Shown in pieces: positions 36,552 to 44,874 of a stretch of DNA of 52,828 bases. The notes beneath the pieces were generated by a model. The model had not been told where the DNA came from. It searched no databases and worked only from the letters and a program-made list of their open reading frames with translations. The DNA is from Blastopirellula sp. Lineage in GTDB: Bacteria; Planctomycetota; Planctomycetia; Pirellulales; Pirellulaceae. The stretch covers positions 1 through 52,828 of the forward strand of contig NVWB01000024.1 of the NCBI GenBank assembly GCA_002733575.1, in the 5' to 3' direction. Position 1 is the stretch's first letter. Every line of letters starts with the position of its first letter. The position numbers and the translations under genes are program-made.

Positions 36552-37442
36552 TTAGCGTTTTCTCGCAAAGATACCTGTGGCGTACCAGGTGCCGTTGTTG
36601 CCACGTTTCATGTCGTAGCCGTAATAGACATTTTTGTCACTCACAGCCGACCAGTGACCAGAGGAATGCCGCCAACTGCGGACACATTCAATCGCCGCAT
36701 CTTCCAGGTTCTGCCCTGGCCAGCTTTCAGCGCAGACTTCGGTAGGGACAAGTTCAGCAGGTAGTTTGGCTGAAATCTCGTGAAAACGAGTTTCCCAACT
36801 ATGATGGCCTTGTAATGTGATGTTGGCTTGAAGTTCGCTGTGGCTTTGCGTTGCTTTCGACAAGAGTCTTCGTAATAGACCACCGCTACTCTTCGGCTGT
36901 TCAGGGTGCATTCTTACCGCATAGATCAATGTACGTTGAGTCAAACTGCCGGGTGGCAACTCTAAAATGGTCTTGGTTTCTTTAATAGAGCGGAAACGAC
37001 CATCCCGAAACCCAAAGGCACTGACAACATATCCAAAATTTTCGGAATCGCGATTGGAGTAGTCAACGACTGCGATTCCATGATCTTGGTAGAGATGGGA
37101 AAAACTGTCATGTTCCATTAACCGAGTCTCTTCGCCATCGACCATAAATAAGGTCTCGGTCGATAGTTTCGCAAGTTCATAAGATTTTAGCTTAGAGCGA
37201 ATTCCAGCATCGGCTAGAACTTCATCTTCGAATTGTTCTGCCAACTCGTTTTTCTCTGGATTAATAAAGAGAATAAGCAATCGCTTCTGATGACGAGTTG
37301 CACTTTTTACGGCCTTGGCATAATTAGTATGCCAGTGCTGTACTTCTTTGGCCTCTACAACTTGAAGGCTGTAAAAATGGAATGCAACAGCTAGGCAACA
37401 AATAGAAAGGGCTTTTGAGACAGATACAGACTGAAAGATCAT
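36552..37442 (-). CDS. Secreted protein, thioredoxin-like N-terminus and CAP-like C-terminus
   Basis: 296 residues. A signal sequence (SKALSICCLAVAFHFYSLQV) is followed by WHTNYAKAVKSATRHQKRLL, the start typical of thioredoxin-fold proteins, but with no C-x-x-C, so no redox activity is expected. The C-terminus (ECVRSWRHSSGHWSAVSDKN, then NGTWYATGIFAR) resembles the end of CAP/SCP domains, including the S-W-x-x-S-x-x-H pattern. Combining both folds would be an uncommon architecture. It faces the FAD gene tail to tail. Function unknown; a role in cell envelope or stress handling is only a guess. Confidence 0.55.
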   Translation of the reverse strand: MIFQSVSVSKALSICCLAVAFHFYSLQVVEAKEVQHWHTNYAKAVKSATRHQKRLLILFINPEKNELAEQFEDEVLADAGIRSKLKSYELAKLSTETLFMVDGEETRLMEHDSFSHLYQDHGIAVVDYSNRDSENFGYVVSAFGFRDGRFRSIKETKTILELPPGSLTQRTLIYAVRMHPEQPKSSGGLLRRLLSKATQSHSELQANITLQGHHSWETRFHEISAKLPAELVPTEVCAESWPGQNLEDAAIECVRSWRHSSGHWSAVSDKNVYYGYDMKRGNNGTWYATGIFARKR

Positions 37443-37855
37443 TTCGTTTCTCGGGGGAATGCTAGCTGATGCGCCAAACTACAAATGGGCTTGAGCGGAT
37501 GGATGGAATGTGGGTTGTCATAAATGCTAGCGATTGCGCAAATAAGGCATCTATGACAATCCTTATAAGATAAAGTTTGAGGTTTAGGTTAGTCAATCAG
37601 GGAGCCGCTCTGAAATTAACTTCCTATTGTTCTTAATCGTAAAATCTTACAAATGTAAGACTGGGTAATATCCGAGTTATAGGATAGGTGCAAGTGCTTG
37701 CACTGCCAGCATGTTAATATAGGAAGAGATTTCTTTGGGGGTTAGATGAAATAGTCTTGGATATCCACGTAGATTAAAAAGACTATTCATGCTATCAACT
37801 AGAAATCGAGCGTGAACGGAGCTTAACTTCTCTTCCTCAATAAAGGATTGTATCC
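37443..37855 (+). other. Hairpin-rich gap upstream of the 716-residue protein gene
   Basis: Perfect or near-perfect stems lie in series: TTGTCATA.../...TATGACAA with ATGC/GCAT inside (about 37517-37562), TCTTAC-AAAT-GTAAGA (37645-37660), TATCC/GGATA (37669-37686), GTGCAAG/CTTGCAC (37688-37703) and AATAGTCTT/AAGACTATT extended by ATG/CAT (37746-37790). They could form a structured 5' leader. No -35/-10 pair stood out. An overlapping minus-strand frame (37677-37907) is judged a shadow. Confidence 0.45.
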
Positions 37856-40006
37856 ATGTCCCGCAACACTCAGCGCAAGCTGGTTTTGATTGCTCGTCAT
37901 TTCTCAATATTATTAGTCACTTCGTTGTTCGCAGTTTCAACTGTAACTGCGGAGGAATTGAGTCAGAGAAAAGTTGCCACTTCTCTCAATGAATTGAGAA
38001 TATGGTTAGGCGAGAACCAGAATGCCCAATCTTGGCACGAGTATTTACATTCCGATACTCTAGAAACTCAGTTGGATTTGGGTGAATCCGCCTCTGTTGT
38101 AGAGCTCAAAGTGGTATTAAAGCAATACCAGGGCGATGCAAGGGGACTGGAATTGGAACAATTTGTTTCTGTGAAAGACTCGCTCTATCACTGGACCTCG
38201 GTGTTGGAAGATGCCCCGACGAACTTATCTGAAGAAGTCAAAGCGGCTGCCGATAGTTTTGCTCCGGTTACTGCTGCTGAAGTGCAAACCGCCAAAAATC
38301 AATTAATCGCTTCCACCAAGGTTTTGGAATCACTACTTCGTCGTAGTAGTGGTGGCGATCAATCAGGCTGGAAAGACTATTTGCGTTGGGATGATATGCA
38401 AGCAGAAATTTCTAGCGAGCAGCCGAAAGCACAAGTCTTAGAAGAGATATTCACCCGCTATCGTTCAGGTGAAAATGGGCTAGAAATGCGGCAATTCACC
38501 GCAGTGCGTCGCGCATTACGCAACTACATTAACAAGTTGTTTTTCGCGGGTAACACACAATTCAACGAACAATATCAGATTCAGTTGAAGCTGTTGTCGG
38601 AAGAGTTAGAAGAATATGCACAAGTACCTAACTCACAGCAATCGCAGTTGATTGGAGGACAATTAGGCTGGCTCGAACAAGGTGGCCAAGTTCCAGATCT
38701 GGTTGATAAAATTCGTTCTACCTACAATCAATCCAATTTGTTTCTTACCGCATCACAACCGTTTTTAGCAGCCGGAATTGAACGCCCTATCGATGATGTG
38801 GCTGATATTCGTGAGGAGATTTTAGGAACCCGCATTTACGGCGAAGGCCACACCGTGGGTGAACTACAACTCAATTTAGTCCCAAGCCAAGACTCTGCGA
38901 TTCTCGAACTCATGATGACTGGTGTCAATAATTCAAAGAACATTGGATACAATCGATCTGTAGTGATTCACACCCGAGGCGTGACTCAGATTGATGGGCG
39001 AAAACGATTGATTCTCGATGCCAACGGCATTCGTGCCTTAGCTGCGAGTGCATCTTGCTCTACTAGCACCATCTTCGATTCAATTTATGCTCCAAGTAAA
39101 TTTGTCACTAAAATTGCGAATAAAAGGGCCTATAAACAGAAAGCAGAGGCCGAAGCAATCGGTTCTCGCAAGGCCGAGTATCGTGTGGCTGAACGCATGA
39201 ATTCTGAGGCGGGCGAGTTATTGGCCGAATTAAATGAAAAAATTAGAGAGCAATTTCAGAAACCTCTAAAAAGTAGAGATTCATTCCCAGCGAAGATGAA
39301 TTTCTCGACAACCACCGAAGGCTTGCATCTTGAGATGATGCAGGTGACTCGGTTCCAACTGGCCGCTCCAACGGCACCTCCGAGTACCGTTACTGGAAAA
39401 GAAGACTTGGCAGTCCAATTGCATGAGTCAATGATCAATAACTTTGGTGAAGCCATACTCGGTGGAGTCAAACTCACTGACGAAGGCCTCGTGGAACTGC
39501 TGGAGCAAAGAGGCGAAGAAGTTCCTGAAGAGCTACAGATTACCGATGACAAAGACCCTTGGTCGATCACATTTGATTATATTCGCCCGATTGAAGTGCA
39601 GTTCAATGAGGGACAAGTGGCGATCTCGATTCGAGGACGACAGTTTACGCGTAACGAAACTGCGATCAACAAAACCGTAAGAATTGGAGCGGTTTACAAT
39701 ATCTCCAAAGGTAAAAACGGGGCCAAACTGGTTCGGGATGGTGATGTCAAACTTGAGTTCGTACTCATGAAGAAACTGGGCGCACGAGAAATCGCCTTCA
39801 AAACGTTCATGGTTAAGAAGTTTGATGCGATCTTTCAGAAAGAGATCGTAGGTGAAGGTTTAAAGATGCAAGGCGAATGGGAAAAACTCGGACCGTTGCC
39901 ACTTAGCCTCTTGTCATCCAAACAGGGCTGGCTCAGCATGGGCTGGAATTTACCGGCCCAAACTAAAGTAGCGGATTCACACGATTCAACTGAAACGGTA
40001 AAGTAA
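37856..40006 (+). CDS. Large secreted protein of unknown function with a duplicated N-terminal module
   Basis: 716 residues beginning with a signal peptide (ending about VSTVTAEE). Two similar ~50-residue modules follow: W-x-E-Y-L...LELEQFVSVKDSL (about 60-120) and W-K-D-Y-L...GLEMRQFTAVRRAL (about 170-220). The middle part has charged helices (AEAEAIGSRKAEYRVAERMN) and the last third is beta-rich (ITFDYIRPIEVQFNEGQVAI). No enzyme signature or heme site is seen. It resembles a conserved planctomycete-type protein I cannot name. The 158-residue gene follows 54 bases downstream, so the pair may be an operon. A hairpin-rich leader precedes it. Confidence 0.65.
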   Translation: MSRNTQRKLVLIARHFSILLVTSLFAVSTVTAEELSQRKVATSLNELRIWLGENQNAQSWHEYLHSDTLETQLDLGESASVVELKVVLKQYQGDARGLELEQFVSVKDSLYHWTSVLEDAPTNLSEEVKAAADSFAPVTAAEVQTAKNQLIASTKVLESLLRRSSGGDQSGWKDYLRWDDMQAEISSEQPKAQVLEEIFTRYRSGENGLEMRQFTAVRRALRNYINKLFFAGNTQFNEQYQIQLKLLSEELEEYAQVPNSQQSQLIGGQLGWLEQGGQVPDLVDKIRSTYNQSNLFLTASQPFLAAGIERPIDDVADIREEILGTRIYGEGHTVGELQLNLVPSQDSAILELMMTGVNNSKNIGYNRSVVIHTRGVTQIDGRKRLILDANGIRALAASASCSTSTIFDSIYAPSKFVTKIANKRAYKQKAEAEAIGSRKAEYRVAERMNSEAGELLAELNEKIREQFQKPLKSRDSFPAKMNFSTTTEGLHLEMMQVTRFQLAAPTAPPSTVTGKEDLAVQLHESMINNFGEAILGGVKLTDEGLVELLEQRGEEVPEELQITDDKDPWSITFDYIRPIEVQFNEGQVAISIRGRQFTRNETAINKTVRIGAVYNISKGKNGAKLVRDGDVKLEFVLMKKLGAREIAFKTFMVKKFDAIFQKEIVGEGLKMQGEWEKLGPLPLSLLSSKQGWLSMGWNLPAQTKVADSHDSTETVK

Positions 40007-40060
40007 CTTTTGTTGCTTTATCTGTTCGGTTTACGCTTTTTGAGTTGATAAGAGACTTGT

Positions 40061-40537
40061 ATGGATCGTTGGGTAGAAATTGAGTTCGACTGCATACCAC
40101 TTCGCTCGATTGGGCGTTTAGAGATTCCCCTGGATGCTTCGCCCAAGTATCAGCAGCATTGTGTGCGGGTTAAAGAGGCGATGGCCAAGCATGGCACCCT
40201 CAACAGTTTTTTCCTTTATAACGGCCGTTGTACCTATCACCTGGTGAACAAGGCCGATGAAGGAACGCTGGAGTTTAAGTTTGGGGGAACCATACTGACC
40301 GATTCTCAAGACCAGCATGCTCACGATACCGATCTCACCGTGGAACTTTCTAAAGAGACCTGTTCATGGCTCTCGGAGCCGATTGTCCGGTGGTTCGCTG
40401 AAACAGTCAAACGATCTGTGGCAGTTGAGTTTGATCGATACATTTCTGCTGGAGATCTGCGTAAGACCATGGACCGCATTGAAAAAATTCAAGCTGCTAG
40501 CGACAACGCGGATGGCTTTATCGGAATGTACTTATAA
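40061..40537 (+). CDS. Small cytoplasmic protein, unknown, paired with upstream gene
   Basis: 158 residues with no signal peptide or membrane segment. It alternates strands and helices (WVEIEFDCIPLRSIGRLEIP, TLEFKFGGTILTDSQDQHAH, LVRWFAETVKRSVAVEFDRY-like), giving the impression of a compact domain. No motif recognised. It lies 54 bases after a large secreted protein gene on the same strand. A strong hairpin follows about 20 bases past the stop codon. Its conservation as a gene is inferred from its length and consistent codon usage. Confidence 0.6.
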   Translation: MDRWVEIEFDCIPLRSIGRLEIPLDASPKYQQHCVRVKEAMAKHGTLNSFFLYNGRCTYHLVNKADEGTLEFKFGGTILTDSQDQHAHDTDLTVELSKETCSWLSEPIVRWFAETVKRSVAVEFDRYISAGDLRKTMDRIEKIQAASDNADGFIGMYL

Positions 40538-40559
40538 GGCTCGTTCCATTCTTTTCATC

Positions 40560-40585
40560 CGCCAGCAATGATTGCATTGCTGGCG
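40560..40585 (+). terminator. Strong hairpin, probable terminator
   Basis: C-GCCAGCAATG (40560-40570), loop ATTG, CATTGCTGGC-G (40575-40585): an 11-bp perfect stem. The downstream TTCTTT is only moderately T-rich. It follows the stop of the 158-residue gene by about 22 bases. Confidence 0.7.
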
Positions 40586-40595
40586 TTCTTTGCGT

Positions 40596-40635
40596 GTTAA
40601 ACTTTGCCGGTTATCGGTTTTTGGCAAAGTTTAAC
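40596..40635. repeat. 13-bp perfect inverted repeat
   Basis: GTTAAACTTTGCC (40596-40608) and GGCAAAGTTTAAC (40623-40635) flank a 14-base loop. It sits 11 bases after the preceding hairpin and about 210 bases before the TolC-like gene, so it could be a second terminator or an operator. Confidence 0.8.
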
Positions 40636-40848
40636 GATTGCGTTGCCGATCTAATGACTGTTGGACTGTGATCCAGTACCGCGCGAAATGCGTAGGACCG
40701 GTATTCATAGGACAATAGGGGGGGAGACAATTGGAATAGAATCGTCCTGAGGTTCAGAATGAATCTCGGGGGGTGGACGTATTAATTTCTCCCGAGTTGG
40801 TTTGTTTGAATTCGTTCAAACAGCAGCTCAAGCTACGAATGGATTTCC

Positions 40849-43260
40849 ATGAGCCGGCAAGCAACGCATCGTTTAGCGATCTTGATCCTCGGTATTTCGG
40901 TTTTGACAGGATGTCAGCCGACACAACCGTTTTACTTCAGTGAAGGTAATAACTTTGCTGACTACTTAGACAAAGCGACCGAAATCGATTTTCCCGATGT
41001 GGATGAGCCTCGGTTAGCCGAAGTAGATAACACGCAGGAACCGTTCACGATTTCTGATCCATTCATGATGGAATCGGATCAAATCTGGGATCTCCCTCTG
41101 GAAGAAGCAGTTTCGATCTCTTTGAAAAATAGCAAAGTGATCCGCACCGTGGGTGGGAACGCAGCTTTCCGTGTTATTCCAGGCACCACGCTTACCAGCA
41201 GCGCGATTCCCACGAATATCACCACACGCAACGACGCTACTCCCACGATCTATGATCCGGCGATTGTCGAAAGTGATCCGAATTTTGGTGTCGAAGGTGC
41301 ATTGGCCGAATTTGATGCTCAATACAATATGAACTTCAATTGGGACCGGACGGATCGGCCTCAAAACTTCTCAAGTGGTAACCCTTTCTTCCCTTCGCTA
41401 TTAGTTCAAGACAATGCAACCGCAAGTGCTGAACTAACTAAGAAATCTGCCACAGGTACACAGTGGTCGATTCGAAACAACTATCTCTACAACTACAATA
41501 ATCGACAAGGGTTGGCTGTTCCTAGTTCCTGGATAGCAGACGTTGAAGTGGCAGCAACCCATCCGCTTTTACGTGGCAGCGGAACGCAAGTGAATCGAGT
41601 AAATGTTATGCTGGCTCGAATCCGTGAAGACATTAGCATCGCTGATTTTGAGACAAATATCCGTAACTTAGTCAGCGATGTCGAAGAGGCATATTGGCAG
41701 CTTTACTTTGCATATCACAACTTACAAGCCGCAAAAGCAGGGCGAGATAGTGCTTTACAGTCATGGAGAATTGTACATGCTAAACATATAATCGGATCTG
41801 GTGGGGGTGAAGCAGATAAAGAAGCACAATCTCGGGCTCAGTTTTATGAATTTCGTGCTCGAACTCAAGGTGCCTTACGTGACCTCTATAAAGCTGAAAA
41901 TAGTTTGAGATATTTTCTCGGCATCTCAGCTTCCGATGGTAGACTGATTCGACCAGCAACTGCCCCAAGTGACGCCAGAGTAACATATGACTGGTATGAA
42001 ATCCATGATGAAGCATTAGCGCGTGGACCAGAGCTACGACGTCAAAAATGGCGAATCAAACAACGTGAAGTCGAGATGATCACGGCCCGTAATCAATTAT
42101 TGCCCCAGTTAGACGCGGTGGCCTTGTATCGCTGGTTAGGTGTTGGTGACCGGTTAATTTCAGGCAATCGAACCGGAAAGAACTTTCCGGAAGAAAATTC
42201 CAAAGCCTGGGACGAACTGACCGAAGGCAGATACCAAGAGTGGACGTTAGGTTTAAGATTCAATACACCTATCGGGTTCCGTCGAGAATTGGCCGGTGTC
42301 AGGAATGCACAGCTTCGGATTGCAAGAGAAAAAGCGGTTCTCCAAGATATGGAACTAGAGGTCTCGCATTTATTAACGGATTTAGTACGAGATCTAGACT
42401 CCAATTATAATCTTGTTCAATCCAACTTAAATCGTTTAATCGCCACGGACAAAGAAGTTGATGTGGTACAAGTCTTGTATGAAAATGGGACAGGACAAGT
42501 CACTTTAGACTTGGTATTGGATGCCCAACGCCGAAAAAGTGATGCCCAGGTTGCGTACTTTCAAGCTCTGATCGAATACAACATTGCGATCAAAGATATC
42601 CAACTGAGAAAAGGTTCGCTATTAGAATACAACGGCATTTACTTGTCAGAAGGCCCTTGGCCTGAAAAGGCATACTTTGATGCCCAAGGTCACGCTCGAC
42701 GTCGTTCGGCCAGCAGACATTTCAATTATGGGTACACTCGACCGGGAGTCATCAGTCGTGGTGCAGTCTCTCAAAATGAGAGCGAAGAAATCTTCGGTGA
42801 AGTGATCGAAGAAGTCGTGCCTACGCCTGCAATACCTTTGGGACCAACTCCAGCGATTGAATCTGAAGATACCATAGATCTTCCGATGAACACCACAGCC
42901 CTGCTTAATGCGGAAGTATCCAGTCTGGTAGCAGTTCAGCCGGTGGTATTACATCAGGAAATCAGCGAGGTGAAACCGTTGACAGCACTCACGATTCGGA
43001 GTGAAGTGCAGTTGAAACCTGTTCCAAGAACAAGGAATACAGTGCAATCCGAGACTGTGTCGTCGAAGAGTTCGTTAGATTGGGATAAACTAGGATTAGG
43101 CTCGTTGGTCAACCAGATCAAGAAAGAACAGCAGGCCAAGAGTCAACCAGCCCCGGTCCGCACATCAAGAGTGGTAGAGACAAAAAATGAATCTAACGCG
43201 GATACAACGACTGCTCCAACTCCTCGGAATCCTTCAGGGTGGCAGGCCACAAAACGTTGA
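40849..43260 (+). CDS. TolC-like outer-membrane efflux lipoprotein
   Basis: 803 residues, longer than classical TolC (about 470). A lipobox LTGCQ is near residue 23, so it is probably lipid-anchored. Two coiled-coil-rich TolC repeats occupy about residues 80-600 (LEEAVSISLKNS, VEEAYWQLYFAYHNLQAAKA, LLPQLDAVALYRW, GTGQVTLDLVLDAQRRKSDA). The last ~180 residues are a low-complexity, Pro/Glu-rich tail with no clear domain. It is likely the outer-membrane exit duct for an RND or ABC system; the nearest adaptor and pump genes are about 18 kb upstream. Its 3' end overlaps the WYL regulator start by 74 bases. Confidence 0.85.
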   Translation: MSRQATHRLAILILGISVLTGCQPTQPFYFSEGNNFADYLDKATEIDFPDVDEPRLAEVDNTQEPFTISDPFMMESDQIWDLPLEEAVSISLKNSKVIRTVGGNAAFRVIPGTTLTSSAIPTNITTRNDATPTIYDPAIVESDPNFGVEGALAEFDAQYNMNFNWDRTDRPQNFSSGNPFFPSLLVQDNATASAELTKKSATGTQWSIRNNYLYNYNNRQGLAVPSSWIADVEVAATHPLLRGSGTQVNRVNVMLARIREDISIADFETNIRNLVSDVEEAYWQLYFAYHNLQAAKAGRDSALQSWRIVHAKHIIGSGGGEADKEAQSRAQFYEFRARTQGALRDLYKAENSLRYFLGISASDGRLIRPATAPSDARVTYDWYEIHDEALARGPELRRQKWRIKQREVEMITARNQLLPQLDAVALYRWLGVGDRLISGNRTGKNFPEENSKAWDELTEGRYQEWTLGLRFNTPIGFRRELAGVRNAQLRIAREKAVLQDMELEVSHLLTDLVRDLDSNYNLVQSNLNRLIATDKEVDVVQVLYENGTGQVTLDLVLDAQRRKSDAQVAYFQALIEYNIAIKDIQLRKGSLLEYNGIYLSEGPWPEKAYFDAQGHARRRSASRHFNYGYTRPGVISRGAVSQNESEEIFGEVIEEVVPTPAIPLGPTPAIESEDTIDLPMNTTALLNAEVSSLVAVQPVVLHQEISEVKPLTALTIRSEVQLKPVPRTRNTVQSETVSSKSSLDWDKLGLGSLVNQIKKEQQAKSQPAPVRTSRVVETKNESNADTTTAPTPRNPSGWQATKR

Positions 43261-44155
43261 TTCGCTTGCTCAATCGTGCGGGGTAAGTCGCCGCACGATT
43301 TTTCGTGACCTGGAAACGCTCAGAGCCGCAGGTGTTCCACTTGCGTTTGATGCAGACTCTCAGCGATATCGAATTCCTGACACGTACTTTCTCGGCCCAA
43401 CCAATCTTGATGCCGAGGAAGCACTTTCGGTGATGGTGCTTTGCCATGAGTTGGGCGATGGCACCGGCTTGCCCTATTATTCTTCAGCACGCAGGGCAGT
43501 GACAAAACTTGAGAATAGTTTGCCCAAACGTTTAAAGGCCGAACTGCAACAAGTCTCTAATTCCGTCGAGATCAAATTCAATCCGGTGGCTCAAACAGAA
43601 GAGTCCAAGGAGACCTACCAAGCATTGGTCGATGCGGTAGGAAAGAAACGATGTGTACGAATTAGTTATCGGAGCCTCTTCGACAACGAAACGATTCAAA
43701 CGAAACTCTCTCCCTACAAATTGTTGTTCAGTCGGCATAGTTGGTACGTGATTGCACGTTCATCAATTCATCGTGCAGCCCGAACTTTTAAAATCGGCCG
43801 CATTGCAGACTTGGAACTCACCGATGATACCTATCAGATTCCCGCTAAGTTTAGCATTGCCAAAGTACTCAAGAATGCTTGGCACATGATTCCCGAAGAG
43901 GGGCCAGATCAACGTGTGGTAGTTCGATTTGCTCCATTGGTTGCCAGCAATGTAGCGGAAGTGCAGTGGCACAAATCACAGCGTATCGAGTGGAATGAAG
44001 ATGGCTCAATTGACTTTCATGTCACCGTCTCGGGTCTTCGAGAAATGTCTTGGTGGATTCTAGGCTATGGCGACAAGGCGGAAGTGTTGGAACCCCCAGA
44101 AATGCAAGAGATTATCGCACATCATGCGAAAGGGATATTGGCCAAGTATCAATAG
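43187..44155 (+). CDS. WYL-domain transcriptional regulator
   Basis: 322 residues. The N-terminal helix-turn-helix begins RIQRLLQLLGILQGGRPQNV, continues with SLAQSCGVSRRTIFRDLETL, and needs the ATG at 43187 for completeness. The WYL core is in RISYRSLFDNE with LSPYKLLFSRHSWYVIARSS. WYL regulators sense small ligands or nucleic acids and control DNA-damage, defence or efflux genes. It overlaps the 3' end of the TolC-like gene by 74 bases in another frame, suggesting coupled expression and possible control of that gene. Whether it represses or activates is unknown. Confidence 0.88.
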   Translation: MNLTRIQRLLQLLGILQGGRPQNVDSLAQSCGVSRRTIFRDLETLRAAGVPLAFDADSQRYRIPDTYFLGPTNLDAEEALSVMVLCHELGDGTGLPYYSSARRAVTKLENSLPKRLKAELQQVSNSVEIKFNPVAQTEESKETYQALVDAVGKKRCVRISYRSLFDNETIQTKLSPYKLLFSRHSWYVIARSSIHRAARTFKIGRIADLELTDDTYQIPAKFSIAKVLKNAWHMIPEEGPDQRVVVRFAPLVASNVAEVQWHKSQRIEWNEDGSIDFHVTVSGLREMSWWILGYGDKAEVLEPPEMQEIIAHHAKGILAKYQ

Positions 44156-44256
44156 CACTTCGCTGCAGAACAGGTTCTGATCTACTATTCTCCTTAGCGA
44201 TATCCCCTTACAATGACTGCTTCTCTAGTTTTTTCAACCTAAAGCAGCCAGCAGTT

Positions 44257-44874
44257 ATGTTCTTTGCATTTGACGGATTAGATGGGGTCGGAAAATCGAC
44301 TCAACAGCGACTTTTTATTGAGTGGCTTGAGCAACAGGGATACAACGTAAAAACTTGTCGCGATCCAGGCAGCACTCCCTTAGGTGAAAAGCTGCGAGAT
44401 ATTTTGCTTGAAAAAAGCTCGCTTGAGATTCATGCACGAACCGAAATGTTGCTGTATATGGCAGCTAGATCTCAACTGGTCGAAGAAGTAATTCGGCCCG
44501 CTCAAGCAGCAGGTCAGATGATTATTTCCGACCGCTTTTTACTCGCCAACATCGCCTACCAAGCCTACGGCGGAGAAATGTCACCCGAGGCAGTTCGCCA
44601 GGTGGGCCAAGTGGCCGTCAATGGCTCGATGCCTGATGCGACGTTCTTATTAGACATGCCCTGCAAGTTATCGTTTGCCCGCTTAGACCGACAATTAGAC
44701 CGGATGGAGAGCAAAGGGCTGGAATACATGGAGCGTGTGCGTCAGGGATTTCTCGAAGAAGCCAAGCTGTTGGAGAATGTTTTTGTGCTCGACGCAACGC
44801 AAGACATCGATACCATTCAACAACAAATCCGTAGCGTGGCCGAAAAATTATTAAAGGGAACGTCAAGCTCATGA
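44257..44874 (+). CDS. tmk: Thymidylate kinase
   Basis: 205 residues from the ATG at 44257; the upstream frame to 44050 covers the end of the WYL gene and is not part of it. The P-loop GLDGVGKST, the DR-x motif in IISDRFLLANIAYQ, and a lid with ARLDRQLDRMESKG support TMK. It phosphorylates dTMP to dTDP in the DNA precursor pathway. It overlaps holB by 4 bases (ATGA), an arrangement common in bacteria. Starting residues MFFAFDGLDG match the family's usual first strand. Confidence 0.96.
   Translation: MFFAFDGLDGVGKSTQQRLFIEWLEQQGYNVKTCRDPGSTPLGEKLRDILLEKSSLEIHARTEMLLYMAARSQLVEEVIRPAQAAGQMIISDRFLLANIAYQAYGGEMSPEAVRQVGQVAVNGSMPDATFLLDMPCKLSFARLDRQLDRMESKGLEYMERVRQGFLEEAKLLENVFVLDATQDIDTIQQQIRSVAEKLLKGTSSS

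Noticed and set aside
37677..37907. 76-codon minus-strand frame at the start of the 716-residue protein gene
   Set aside because: Overlaps a well-supported start with signal peptide and a hairpin-rich leader; no motif of its own.
44050..44256. 69-residue N-terminal extension of thymidylate kinase
   Set aside because: It reads through the end of the WYL gene and the gap; the family start is MFFAFDGLDG at 44257.
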